From: Sindora glabra
Lineage: Eukaryota; Streptophyta; Magnoliopsida; Fabales; Fabaceae
Direction: 5' to 3'
NCBI GenBank assembly: GCA_020226215.1
Contig: CM035232.1
Location: 78,238,130 to 78,302,129, forward strand
Length of the DNA stretch: 64,000 bases
Shown here: positions 1 to 12,354 of the stretch, piece by piece
How positions within the stretch are numbered: the first letter of the stretch is position 1
Layout: each line of letters starts with the position of its first letter
The notes under the pieces: model-generated
The model's database searches: none
What the model saw: the letters and a program-made list of their open reading frames with translations, nothing else
Told to the model about the DNA's origin: nothing
Made by a program: the position numbers and the translations under genes

Positions 1-1430
1 TACATTGACAAGTAGAATAGCTAAATGGATGCTTCTACTTAGTGAATATGACATCATTATGGAAGATCCTAAGGGAATAGAAAGTTAAGTCTTAGCTAAT
101 CAACTAGCCTAATTTCTCTTTGGAAAATACAAGCCTACATCAGAAGAAATACTAGGAGAGTTTCTAGAAATTGATATGTTCATAATTTGGATAAATGGGA
201 TGCCCTAGATTTTGTACTTTGATGGATCCGCAATAGTCTAGAAGGGGGAGTAGGAATTATGTTAAAATGTTCCACTAGCAAGTCACACTCCATAGCATAT
301 AAATTAAGTTTCACATACGCCAATAATGAAGTTGAGTATGAGGCCTTGATTCTTAGTCTGATAATAGCAAGATACTTAAGAGTGAATTTATCCATATAGG
401 AAGATTTAATCTTAATCATAAAATAAATGTGAGATGAGTTTAGTGTAAAAAAGCCCACACTTTTAGCTTGTAAGGAAATAATGCAAATCTAGGTTAGGAA
501 GTTTTGAATCATCACTTTTCATTATATTCAAAGATAAGGAAATTGGAAAATAGATGCACTTACCGCCTTGGGGGCCAAACTTTCTATGAATGAAGAGGAA
601 TCTTTGGATGTTACTTTAAGGTTATATCATTAAACTAAGACAATCCTAAATTTATAACCTTTCAATTAAAAGAGAATAACTACTAATATGCATGGGTCTA
701 AAAGCTTATTAACCTTACCATGGTATTAATAAAAAACATTGAAGGAATTTCACATATATAAAGGTGCCCTCTATGAGAAAAGGATTAATAGCATATTAAT
801 GAGGTGTGTATCTTAAAATGAAAGGACTAGATTGATGGTCAAAATACATGAAGAAACTTATAGTGATAAAGGACTTCTTCTACATAAAAAGTTGCAATGA
901 TAAAACTTTTCTAGGCAACAATGAAAAAAGAATGTGACAAATTTCAAGTTAATTGCTAGGAATATATAGGAGAGAGGATGAAGATAGAGGTTATGGGTAC
1001 AAAGGATTGTAGGAAGAATATGATTACTTATTTGTAAAGTGGCATACTACCCACTAACCTAAGAGATGCTAGAAAGATTATTATGCATGTTAGTCATCAT
1101 TTCCTTAAGGATGGATTCCTTTACAAGAAAGATAAAGGCAAAAAATCATGAAGGTGTTTGGAAGAAGATAAACAACAAATTGTGATAAGGGAAGTTCATT
1201 AAGGGGGATGTGGTGAACATTAAGGTGGCAAGAAACTTTATCAAGAGCTTCTACATCTAGGATATTATTGGGCAATTATGGAATTAGAAGCTAGAGGGTT
1301 TGTGCAATGTTGCCAGCCTTCTTAGTTATATAAGAGTATTCATACTCCTTGGCCATTTCACACTTGAACATTCAACTTGATTGGACGTATCAGGCTTGGA
1401 TCAAAAGGAAAGTTATGGATTCTAGTGGCA
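1..1430 (+). pseudogene. Tat-lineage Ty3/gypsy pol remnant, part 1 (RNase H, second RNase H, integrase N-half)
   Basis: Translating across frames gives the end of an RNase H domain (LTSRIAKWMLLLSEYDI, about 5-60). A second, archaeal-type RNase H follows, with LYFDGSA near 210-235 and NNEVEYEALIL near 322-354. An integrase zinc-finger region lies at about 1190-1320 (EVH, a second His at GEH, then FVQCC). Two RNase H domains in tandem are a known hallmark of the Tat/Ogre group. Many TAA/TAG codons and several frameshifts show it is dead. The left end lies outside the window. The integrase core breaks off at WILVA at 1430 and resumes after 7575, so this is one element split by a later insertion. 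The RT and gag portions are not in the window. Confidence 0.8.
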
Positions 1431-2131
1431 TTTAATGCCCCAAAATAATATTTAAATTTTCATAAATTATAGTGCTTGTGAATATTTATTTTATTTATTT
1501 GGTGGATATTTAATTTTGAATTTCTTTTCTTTTTAAAAAGTAATATTAAAATAATATTGATGAAAAAATTTGAATTACATTTATTTTTATCTAGTTAGTA
1601 TTTAAATTTATTTTTATTTAGCCATTATTAATTCAAAGCCTATTAAATATTTTCTATAAGGATTTTCTCATAAGTTGGAAATAGTTTCAGTAAGTGTAGG
1701 TACAAAGATTTATGAAATTAATTGTTTATATTATGCAAATTATTTGAATTGTGGATGCTTAAAATAATTATTTTTGGATTTTTAATTTATCAAGTTATTA
1801 CAAATATATTATTTAAAGGAATATTAGAAATAATGGAGTTGAGATATTTATTTTTAAGAATTAAAAAAAAAAGAGTATTATAAAATATAAAAATTTGATG
1901 GCCAAGATTGATTTGAACCATTTAGAGGAGTAAGATCAAAAAAGGATTAGGATTATGTTGCTTCAAGAAGTACCAAATCACATCCTTTGGCTTCTTTATA
2001 TTTTATTTTCTCTTTCTCCCCTTTATTTTCTTATTTCCCAATTGTTTTCTCACTCTCTCATCTTTGATTTTTCTTTTAATTTGTCAATACCCCATATTGT
2101 TTACACTAACTTCTCTTTTATTCTCTTCACG

Positions 2132-2153
2132 CTCTCTCTCTCTCTCTCTCTCT
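2132..2153. repeat. (CT)n microsatellite
   Basis: Eleven CT dinucleotides in a row sit in the pyrimidine-rich part of LTR A1. Confidence 0.95.
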
Positions 2154-4899
2154 TTCTTATACTAGGCCCCTTCTCTTTCTTCACCAACACCAACCTTTGT
2201 CTCTTCCTCTTTCTTACTCTTTTTCTTTCCTTTTTCACTACCATGAGTTAGAGCCACACTATCCTTGTTATCCATCACTACTTTGTCACCGTTTGTTCGA
2301 CTATTAATGATGCTAAAAGCTATAATTTGTGGCGAAACCTAGAGCTAAGTATGAGCAAATCATCAACTCTTCTACAATCGCTAGCCAGTAAGTGTCGCTA
2401 CGAGCTAGTTATGGTTCCTTTTTTACCTTCGAAACTCCATGATGTGGGAGGGATCTTGGATTAGAACTAGGAGTTATGGTAGACCAAGATGCTAATTTCT
2501 TGCATTTTTCTAACTAGGGGCAATGGTTTTTGGTGCGAACAAGCTATTAGTAGCCCCTTAGGAGGTGATAAAACTTTTTTATATAAGCAGTTTATTTGAT
2601 TTGTGGTATTTGGGGTTGATCTAAAGATAAGTTTATTTTTGTGTGATATATATAATGAATCATATGAAACAAAAAAATGTAACTTTTATAATGAAAAATG
2701 TTAAAATAAGATGAATAAAATTATATGGAGCATCATATTCAAGTATGATCTAAAAATAAAATCAATTATAAGTATTTTAAGTACTTAATGATACTTATAA
2801 TAATGTACCTATATGTGTGTATTTTATATTATCAAGTGCTTAAATAGTATAAGTAGAATGACTAGAAAGTATTATATTACAATATTTTCAGTAATGGTTA
2901 TATGTTTTTAGAAAAAAAATCCATGTGTGAGTAAATTCAAAAACACACTAATGGTTTTGAAAAATATAATTATTATGATATAGAATGCTAAATCAATATT
3001 TTAAGGATTTGAACTTGATTTAGAAAATCCCTACTTTATTACCTTATTTTGGCTTTTCATTGTAGCATTAATAAAATAAAGATTTTATACTTAATAGTAT
3101 TGAACTAGTGTGTTTAAAGTATATTTATATTATTAAAATCTAATATTTTGATTATTTTATACTTTGGATTAGAAAATTATCCTATACAAGAATTTATGGT
3201 GTTTTTCAATAATAAACTTGAAAATATAGGATGTAATGGTTCAGAATAAACTAGTAGCATCAGGTGACTTTATAAAATTGGAACTTTAATGTGTTCACAT
3301 GTATAATCTTGATTTTAAATTATCATGTAATAGCATATATTAGCTTCATAAGATATTATTGGAAAGGTAAAGTAGTCATTGATCTAGATTTTTAGTATAT
3401 TATGATATGAAATTGAAAATAGAAATAATTGGAAAGAAAATAAAAAATACTCATTTATTTATGTATTATTCTTATGAATTATGAATAAAAAAAAATAAGA
3501 GAAAGTTGAATTGGATGCTTCAGAGTAAATGAATTAGGCAAATCTTACCAAGTGAATATATATCACCACAAATTATTATTTTAACAAAAGATAGTTTAAT
3601 TATTGTGAATTATATTCTCTTTATTGATATCACAAATATTCATATTCATGTACATATATCCATATGTAAACCTAGTTTTGGGGTATAAGTGCAATTGGTT
3701 GTTTGAGTAAATGTTAATTAATTAGAATGCACAACAAAAACATGGTGGTGTTATTATTAGCTACTGATTGATTGACTATGATAGAATTATAAAAGTTCAT
3801 ATTATGATGAGTTATATCATTATGGGCATGCTAGAAAGTATAGTGTAATTTATATCGAAATATGAAAGAATACTGTGCCCATATACCATATATACATATA
3901 GTGTTATCTACTATGAATGCCCTGTATTGATAAACAGTTGTTTATGTGAGCTTGTATTGAATCCTGTGATATAAATAGAGTTGAGGTCTAGCAAAATTAC
4001 TATATAGTGAATTGAGACTTATGAGGCATTGGAAATTATGAATTGTAATAAAGTAATGACATTAGAAATTATGAATGGGAATGCAGCTATGATCTGAAAG
4101 CTAGATAGGAAATTCCCAGTGGAAGGATATGAAAATAACCTAAAAATTCAAATATGGATGCATGTATACTGACTATAAATGATTATGAGATATTAGAACT
4201 TTGCTTGTGATTGGATATTATTATTTGATGTGATTGCAAAGACTTAATATGATTTTAATGATTTGCTTGTGTTTAAGTCCTAAATGTTTTTTATATATGT
4301 GATGACTACTCAGAATGGGTGGTGTGTGATATGAGAATGACATTAGATACCAGTGAATAGTCGAGATTATTATAACTTATAATATGAAATATTGTAACTC
4401 CCTTACTTATTAACACCTTATTCCTCAATTACTAGATGATTATTACGCACTCAATCGCCATCTACCTCAAGCTAATACGGAAAATCTCAAATTTCGGTAC
4501 TTTATACACATGAGCAAAAGTCATATAATTATACAAAAGTTCAATTTACAAAATCTACATCCGTCACATACAAAATTACCAACTATACAATTATTTACAA
4601 CTTCAAACATCATTGCCCTTTATCATGAGAGCCTTTGGAAGCATCACCTAGAATGGTTAGTCACAATACAGAAAAACATAAGAAACAAAGTTTCCCAGTA
4701 GCTAGCTATTGCCATAAAAACATATCAAGCCATTCCAGATCCTTAAGCAAGTAAAACATACATTTCAAAAACAATTAATCATTTATCATCTCTTTATCAT
4801 CTCATTCCGTACCATTGTAAGAAACATACACTGTACACAACAATCATCAAGCTCATTCAAGGACTTATCTCAATCAATATTTAGATGGCCATCACAGAT

Positions 4900-5172
4900 A
4901 CTCGTACCTAGGCCTCATATACAGCATCATGCTGTCTTCCCGGGGTCCCGAGCCATAAAGGCCTAACACAGTATCACACTGTCTTCCCGAGGTCCCTGGC
5001 CATAGGTACCACACACAACAAATGCACTATTATCCCCGGGGATCCCGAGCCTTAGGCCAAACACAGTATTCTACTGTTTGCCCGGGTTGTGCCACAACAA
5101 TTGCATTAACATTCCGAGGACCCGAGCCATAGGCCAAACGCACACAGTATCACACTGTCTTCCCGGAATGCG
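4900..5172 (-). repeat. GC-rich tandem array with CCCGGGG cores in LTR B1
   Basis: About four to five degenerate units carry the motifs CACACTGTCTTCCCGGGG, TCCCGAGCCATA and GGCC, with CAGTAT...ACTGT inverted repeats. They are an island of high GC in an AT-rich LTR. B2 has only about two units at 14971-15085, so the array has changed length since the copies diverged. Its role is unknown; the LTR promoter or a structured RNA are possibilities. Confidence 0.85.
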
Positions 5173-5561
5173 TGCACAACAATTCCATACACATTCCATA
5201 CAATAGCATAAAACACAGAAAATCATATAAATAGAAAATAACTTAAGGATAAAGCTAGCTACCTTTTTATAAGCTTCTAATGTGATGTTTCCTTGCCCTT
5301 ACTTATAACTTCTTTACAATTCCCCTTGCCCTTCCAAGATGTCACTCCTTAGTCTATACAAATATACATCATAGTTCTTATTAGAACATCATCACTTTTC
5401 TTAAACCTTATGTATTCTTTACTTCCTCCACTTAAATAAATGCATACTTAGACACTCTATATCTTGTTTTCAAGCCTTGAAATGACATATATGAACATTA
5501 GAAAAGGATCCAAAGGTAAAGCCATGCAAATCCTGAAGAAACAAAGCTAAAATGTTAACTC

Positions 5562-5766
5562 AGCAAAGAACACGGGGGTGAACATGGGCCATGTTCTACC
5601 CCGTGTTCAGAACATGGGGTACAACATGGGCCGTGTTCTGCCCCATGTACATTACTGATCAGCCTTCGCAGAAGAACACGGGGTTCAACATGGGCCGTGT
5701 TCTACCCCGTGTTAAGAACATGGGGTACAACATGGGCCGTGTTCTACCCCGTGTACATTACTGATC
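5562..5766 (-). repeat. Palindromic GC-rich minisatellite in LTR B1
   Basis: Two tandem units of about 96 bp, each holding two imperfect palindromes of about 40 bp. The arms read AACACGGGGT...ACCCCGTGTT, with GGCC(C)ATGTT near the centre. The units are joined by a linker containing GAAGGCTGATCAG on the minus strand. The same palindrome and linker occur in solo LTR G at 44385-44752, and the array is missing at the matching place in B2 (near 14640). Confidence 0.9.
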
Positions 5767-7580
5767 TTCCAAAAACACAATTTTACATGGCTAAACCTCC
5801 TTCTCCCCTTGGCTTCTCAAAAGGGAAGTTCCATACACACTTTCATAACTCAAAATTCATCTTCCATAGGCTTCATAACTTATAAGAATCATCCTAATTT
5901 TATCATTTTAACTAAATTCCAAACAAATCATGCCAATACTACACATGCACCATTATGCCTTTAAAACCCAAGTGTGTACATCATGGTTTCTTGCTAGTTT
6001 TACACCAAACCAAAGCCATAAATCAACACAACAACATCTAAAACACCATTAGACATGTTCAAATCATCCTAAACTCCATGTTCAACCACCTTTGACCACA
6101 CCAACATCAAGATTTCAAGAAAACTAACAAGAGCACAATAAAGAGCTTTTAGAGGAGAACAACTTTACCTCTTGCTACAACTTGAAAATCCTTACTTAGA
6201 GCTCCCCAAACTTGATCAAACTTGAGCTTTTCCTCAATCTAAGCACACCAACGGATAGAGCTTGATGAGAAGAGCAACTTTCCCTTCTACCACTAAGCTT
6301 AAATCTCACTATTTTTGGGTGAAAAACTCAAAAGAAACTTTCTCTCTCTTTCTCTCTCTCTCCTGCACGTTTTGGAGCTCTCATGGAAGTGTCTTGCAAA
6401 TTTTTGAGAAATGGAGAAGAAAGAAGACTTTTCAAGAAGCTTCTAGGGGCATTTTGGTCCTTTTTGAAATTCTCAAGGGTATTTTAGTCCTTTTTTCACC
6501 AAAAGTAAGGCTATTCTTGGCATTATTTTTCTAACAATGACACTTGTCACAAATCCATTGGTCACACTAATTAAAATCACATATTGCACCCCAAAATCTT
6601 GATTATTCACATTTGATCCCAAATCCTTAATTATTTACACTTTAACCACACCCGATTCTGCACTCTTACAATTTAGTCCATAGGATTTCTGTCTGTTTAA
6701 AATTCCTTACACTGTCCGACTTAGACCACTTCCCCTTTTAGGGTTTTCTAACCTCCTCTGATCATTCATACTATTTAGGGAAATTAATTCTTTCCCTACT
6801 ATCCGTTTTCCTTCAAAATTTCGTTTACCTTGCGCTTAACTCCTTTCAACTTGAGATTCACCCACCAGGCTAATTCAATCATGCTCCTCGTTTCTACGAC
6901 CTTAGAATTAGAGATTCAAATAATAGAATTGAAAATTTGGGATATTACAAATATAGAATTTAAATCATGTATAGGTGAACTCCTATTTTAGGCATGGTTT
7001 CATAGGTTTTAGAAATCCAAAAAATGGGTTTGCTAATTTTTTTAATTTTGTACATGAATAGCTTACAATTATTATATGTATATATAATTAATCTCCTATA
7101 ATATAGTAGTAAATATATGCTCATTAAGTTTTTGTAACTCATTTTTTTCAGTGTTTTCAAATTAAAATAGGCACATTTGAGTTTATTGCATCTATGAAGA
7201 ATCAAGATTGCCTTGCTAAAAGGATTTAACAATTGGAATTAGACTCAACATTAAGAATAGAGATCTATTGATTCGTGCGATGTGTTAAATTGTTTACATG
7301 TGTACTTATATTTTGAGTTTGTATAGTATTGTGTGAATATTAGTTGTTTTCATATATGATAAATATACAATTATTATATTATAAGGCTTGTGACCCTTGG
7401 AAAGTGTCCAAACATAGGGAGACTCTATTTATTTTTCCATAAAATTGAAAGTGAATTTTAAGTCCCCTTACAAATATAGAAAATTCTATTAGATAAAGTA
7501 GAGTGAAAAATGTTAAGACTTATGGAAACTGGTTTCGGGATCCATATCAGTTATGATAAGGATTAGGTCATGACATGGCA

Positions 7581-8340
7581 ATTGAATTATGCACAAAGTG
7601 GGTAGGGGCTATTGCATTGAAGAATGCATATAAGGAAATTATTGCAAACTTTATCGAGGAGAATACCATTTGTTGCTTTTGAATCCTAAAGTGTATCATC
7701 TTCGACAATGGTACACTTTTTGTGAGCAAATTAATCATGATGCTATTAAAGATGTACAAGATCAAGAATGATAGGTCCAATCATTATTATCCATAAAGGA
7801 AAGGCTAGGCTGGGGCCATGAACAAAATATTGTTGAAAATCCTAACTCGAATTTTACACAACAAGTTTAAAGCCTAGGCTAATCACTTACCACTTACCTT
7901 GTAAGCATATACAATAGCTAAGAGAGGGCCAACTCAGGTAACTCCCTTTTCTCTAGTATACAAAGTTAATACAATGGTACTTGTAGAACTAATCATTAAA
8001 ACTACTAACATTATCTTAGGAAATGACCTTGAGGTCAATCTGGAGACACTACTTGTTGTAGTGAAAGAAATGAGGTTGAAGCTTAAGATAAGCATACAAT
8101 ATACACTAATCATGTTGCTAAAGCTTACCAAAGAATCATAAAGCCTTGATTTTTCAAGGAAGTAATGCTTTACATCATCAAACACATTTTCAGAGGATTG
8201 CATGCTTTGAAATTCACCTTGAAGTGGGAAAGGCTATATATAGTTAACAAGGTTAGTGTAAGTAGTTATTGTACATTATTCAATTTAGGATTGAATCTAA
8301 GATAGACCCTTTTAATTTCAAGTATATTAAATGATATTAG
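7581..8340 (+). pseudogene. Tat-lineage integrase remnant, part 2 (catalytic core and C-terminus)
   Basis: This continues the integrase broken at 1430. Across frames it gives CTKWVGAIALKNAYKE, then IIFDNGTLFVSKL, matching the core region that carries the second catalytic Asp. Next come NDRSNHYYP, HLP, and the C-terminal stretch FSLVYKVNTMVLVELII. A segment resembling QRIIKPxFFKE and a final GYIVNKV follow. These match the order of a Tat integrase. The third catalytic Glu region is frame-broken. Stops and frameshifts are frequent. The 3' LTR of this element is not recognisable downstream. Confidence 0.75.
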
Positions 8341-8998
8341 TTGTAAAGAAAGGAAAATGTCATGCATTGCAAAAAAAAATTATATGGAATTAAAAAGTTC
8401 ATATGTTAGGTTATATTATCAAGTACTTATAATTTAGAATTAAAATAAAGTGACAAGTAAAAAAAAAGAAAGAAAGAAGAATTGTGACAAAGGTTACTTG
8501 AAAGAATGTGGTAAAATAAAGTAAAATAGACAACGATTATAATAAAAGTTACTCGAAGGAAAGAACTTCGTATCAATTGGAGCTACAACGGGTGATGAGC
8601 ATGTTAAGACAATGATTCTTTCTTTTGGTGACCTTCATTAAAGTAGCTTCTTTATTTCATAAAACCTATATCTTACCAGCGATGCCCATAATTGAAATTA
8701 TCTTTTTACCATTAAAAAAGATAATAGTAGCAATCACACTAGTTTGTAGCCTTATTGGATGAGTCTCTATTAGCACCAACATAAATACTTACTATTGGCA
8801 CATGAATTCAATGATGATAAAGTTGAAATTGGGATGAAGTAGTCCTCTTATGTTCTAGATGCCTATGCCAAAAGAAGAAGGCTCATGCCACCTTAGAAAA
8901 GAGTAACTTCAATGGCAAAGATTGATACATCATAAGTAACCTAAACTTATCGACCTTATTTTAGGTGAGAATTGCTCATTGAAAAAGAGAATTGTGCC
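8341..8998. other. Unclassified AT-rich sequence between Tat integrase and LTR C1
   Basis: No open frame is supported here. A stretch at about 8800-8880 resembles 16500-16560, sharing CCTCTTATGTTCTAGA, in a region that also relates to 19140-19250. Read on the minus strand it looks coding (HLEHKR...). It may be debris of one unidentified element. Confidence 0.4.
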
Positions 8999-9003
8999 AT
9001 AAA

Positions 9004-9370
9004 TGTAATACTAATAGAGTAAGAAAGTTTAAGAAGAAATTTTGAATAGAAATTAACCTAACAAAAACTTGGTAACGTAATCGAGTAAAATTCAACTAAA
9101 TCATAAAGATAGTTTGAGAATACATTTAGCATGAATTTTTATAGGAATTATATTAGGAATTAGTGTGTATCAAAATATCATAAAAAGTGTAATACTAAAT
9201 TTTAGAAACTTTTATGAAAGCCCTAATGGAAAACTAAGGGCTTAGGGACCCCAAAATTGACTTGGGTAGCTCAAAAACCTAGAGATTAAGGTCAAAATTG
9301 AGATAAACTATCTTGTTTAATTGGGCTAACTTAGCCTAACTTTTTAGGCTCAATTTGATGTTGAAACCAA

Positions 9371-9428
<58 letters not shown>

Positions 9429-12349
9429 CTTAACAAAGCCTAATCTTGTATGGGCAAATAGGTAAATAAGTGAAAAAAGGAGCCTTTATTAGTGTTTACT
9501 TCTAGGTAAGATATTTTGCCAATTTTAAGTAGTTTAAAGAATATTTTTCTTTTGATTTTCTACCCTAAATAACCATGCAACATCAGCCAAAATATTACTA
9601 AATTTTACATAAAAATAGAATAAAAATGATAAAAAAGAAAAGAAAAGAAAGGCTTGTAAGGGAAGCTTTATCTAGGATTTATATAAGGCATTTGGAGTCT
9701 TTTTGGCTAGACTTTTTCTAGTTCCTTTTCAACCAATACATGAGCACTCTTAGGGTTTTTCAAGTTATTTTTCAAATTCTAACAAATTCTAAAAGGCTTC
9801 CTAAGTAGTTTCATCAAATTCTTGTAAGGTAATCTACGCTCCCTTTAATCTACTTTAAGTTTTATGAGAATTTTCTCTTCAAGGTTCCTAAAGCATAATG
9901 TATTTTAGTAGGTTTGCTACTCTTTTTAGATTAAGAGGTCTTTTAATAAGTTATGAAATAAAAAATTTAATGTGAATAGCAACAATCTCTTATTTCATTA
10001 AGTTTTCCTATGAAAAATGAAAAAAAATTAATGATATGTGCTACTATGAGGTTAAGTTGAGTTATATTGCTATATGATGTAGTTTTATATGTTGTATAAA
10101 TGTTATCATGATGATATTATGTTGTATTATGATGATTAAGATGAGTAGGAAATGATTCATTAAGTTTTTCCTTAAGAGGTGAACATAAGAAAATTTAGAA
10201 ACAAAATTTTGTCAAAAAGATTTATTGGTGTTTCTATTTCTTTTTGGAAATAAGGAGTAGGAAATGTTAAAAAAAATTCAATTTTTAGTGTTTTGTTGCT
10301 ACAAATAATGTTAGGATGGATGTGGTGAAAATTAGGAATTTTCGAAAAACTTTCGAGATATGAAATGTGATTATTTATTGACTATGGTTATAAGATCTTG
10401 AAACAAAATTCTAGGTTCTATCTAGTGCTATTTGGTGCTATTTACACACCAATTTGATTGGAAAAATTTAAGGTAATTGATTTTCCTTGGTAATTAGAAT
10501 GTTAATAAGCTGTATAAAAATTTGGTGATAATTGGAGTTGATTTAGATGCCAAAAATGGTCCTTTATCACAATAGATTCAAATATGTCAAGTTTTGGCAA
10601 TTTGTATTTTTGGTTCTGTATGAATAGTACTACCATGAAATTTTTGTAAAATAATTAAGGTTTTCCATTATTTAGCATATAAGGGACATTGTATAAAAAC
10701 TTGATGATGATTGGAATTGGTTTGGATGTTGAAAAAAATTTTTATTTCAACTCTCGTTATATTGTCCTATTTTAAATTTTCCATTTTGGTTATGTATGAA
10801 TAGTAACTATGTAATAGTATTGAGAAATAATTGAAGTTTCTCATTAGTTAATATGTTAGGGATGTTGTGTCAAAATTTAGCGACAATTAGAAGTAATTTG
10901 AATATTGAAACGAGACTTTTAGTGAGATTGCCAGCATGTTGTCCTATTTGAATTTCACCTTTTATGTTTTAAGTGAATAGTACTTAAGAGTGATTAATTT
11001 ATAGGAAGATTGTTGTTTATTTTTCATTAATATATTAGAAGTATTAGATAAAATTTTAGTGAAATTTTAATATGATTTGGAAGACCAAAAATGCTCTAAA
11101 CTATGGAGAAGTCATGCAACTCAACATGATTTATGTTTAATATATTATATTGAAAGTGTTGCAAATAATCGAAATTTGTATTGTATGGATGATTCTTGAG
11201 AAATAAATTAGTAGCCATTCAAAAAAATTAAATGTTATCATTATTGTGAATGGAATGGTTGAATATCAACCTCTAATATAAAGCCATATGATGGTGGAAT
11301 GTAATTGTGTATAAGAATGGCTAAATTTTATGATTGAGCATTATGATACAATTGATGATGTTTAAGCTATCTTGAATGTACAAATTGTATATAAACCTTG
11401 AACATAATAATATGTGATGTTGAAAGTTAAGTACATGATAATGACAAATTTTGTTAACAAAACCCCTATGGTATAATTACCCTATGATATGTGATAATGA
11501 AATGCATAATTAATACTTATATTTACTCATAGCATCCTATCATTGCTCATTGTTAGTATAATGCTCATCTTATACATGATTCATAGAGGAAGCTATTATC
11601 CATTGATCCTTTGCAAAGGAGAGGAATGTTAAGGGTTAGAGGGACAAAGTTAAAGGCTTTATGCTTAGGTGGTATAAGATAAGGCTAAACTAAAGATACA
11701 AGGAGAAACCTAGATACCAATTATAACCATTCAACAAATTTCATAAATAGTTATTGCAGCCGTTCTTTTGATGGATTATATAAATAATGCATATGAAAAT
11801 TGTTGTTAGTATATTAAAGAAATTGTCACTACATGAGAGTGGTTGCTATTACTTAAGAATTTTCGATAGTACTCCAGAGTTACAATTATGTATAAAAATC
11901 ATAGATAGTACCTAAGAGCTTCAATTAATCATTATACAATAACATATATATGATCTAATATGGTGAAATCTCTCTAAAAGAAGGAAAAGAGTAGCCACTA
12001 ACTAAGTATTTTAATACTTACATTCCTTTTATCAAATTTTCATCTATAGATATGAAGCATGGGTCCCAAAGATGACTAACATCTGTGCGTGAATTTTCAC
12101 CTCACTTTTAAGAACCTTCCATATTGCCTTTTGTGGTGTCCTAATGAGAAGTCTTATCTTTTGATAGTAATTATGTATAAAGTTATGTTTTAAAAAATTT
12201 TACACACTTATATAAATAACAATTAAAAGTGTTATGAAAGAGGAAAAGTTAGGAAAGTCTTAAAAGCTTGTAAAGATAGTAAGTTGATATATTGATACTA
12301 GTAAGGTGTTTTCACGTTAGTAATAATACTTGAAAATTCGATCATGACA
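9004..12349 (+). repeat. Solo LTR, family C copy 1 (C1)
   Basis: It starts TGTAATACTAATAGAG and ends GATCATGACA, with a perfect 5-bp duplication ATAAA on both sides (8999-9003 and 12350-12354). Its first 120 bp match C2 at 17328 and the reverse complement of C3 near 22847, including the shared AAATTTTGAATAGAAA. It has no gag or pol, so it is a solo LTR of about 3.3 kb. The central 10200-12000 portion is absent from C2. Large Tekay-type LTRs with TGTAATACCC...GGGTCATGACA ends are common in plants, so family C is plausibly Tekay-like. Confidence 0.88.
9370..9427. repeat. (AAT)n microsatellite in LTR C1
   Basis: About 19 uninterrupted AAT/ATA trinucleotides. Confidence 0.97.
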
Positions 12350-12354
12350 ATAAA

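Larger units (their letters stand above)
4393..6949 (-). repeat. Solo LTR, family B copy 1 (B1), inside LTR A1
   Basis: Read on the minus strand it starts TGTAATATCCCAAATTTTC and ends AAGTAAGGGAGTTACA. It is flanked by a perfect 5-bp duplication, AATAT (4388-4392 and 6950-6954). It is the inverted counterpart of B2 at 13422-16310; the alignment is plain at both ends and at 5800-5900 against 14470-14570. It has no coding content, so it is a solo LTR of about 2.56 kb. Compared with B2 it lacks roughly 600 bp near its 3' end but carries two GC-rich tandem arrays, one longer than in B2 and one missing from B2. Confidence 0.9.
1431..7575 (+). repeat. Solo LTR, family A copy 1 (A1), split by nested solo LTR B1
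   Basis: It begins TTTAATGCCCC, a decayed form of the TGTAACATCCC start of copy A2 at 53042, and ends GGTCATGACA. The 5 bp on both sides are TGGCA (1426-1430 and 7576-7580). The Tat integrase frame reads WILVA before it and AIELCTKW after it, which confirms insertion into that gene. Removing nested B1 and its duplication leaves about 3.58 kb with no gag or pol, so this is a solo LTR left by LTR-LTR recombination. Stretches at 1619-1800 and 3361-3710 align by eye with A2 at 53213-53390 and 62600-62960. A pyrimidine-rich stretch (about 1980-2240) yields a leucine/serine-rich open frame that I regard as spurious. Confidence 0.85.

Noticed and set aside
1955..2251. 98-codon plus-strand open frame rich in Leu, Ser and Phe that looks like a membrane protein
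   Set aside because: It is the translation of a CT-rich stretch inside LTR A1, including a (CT)n microsatellite, and has no counterpart frame in A2.
4900..5172. Repeated spaced palindromes suggesting a CRISPR-like array
   Set aside because: Units are degenerate, spacers are not unique, and the setting is a plant LTR.
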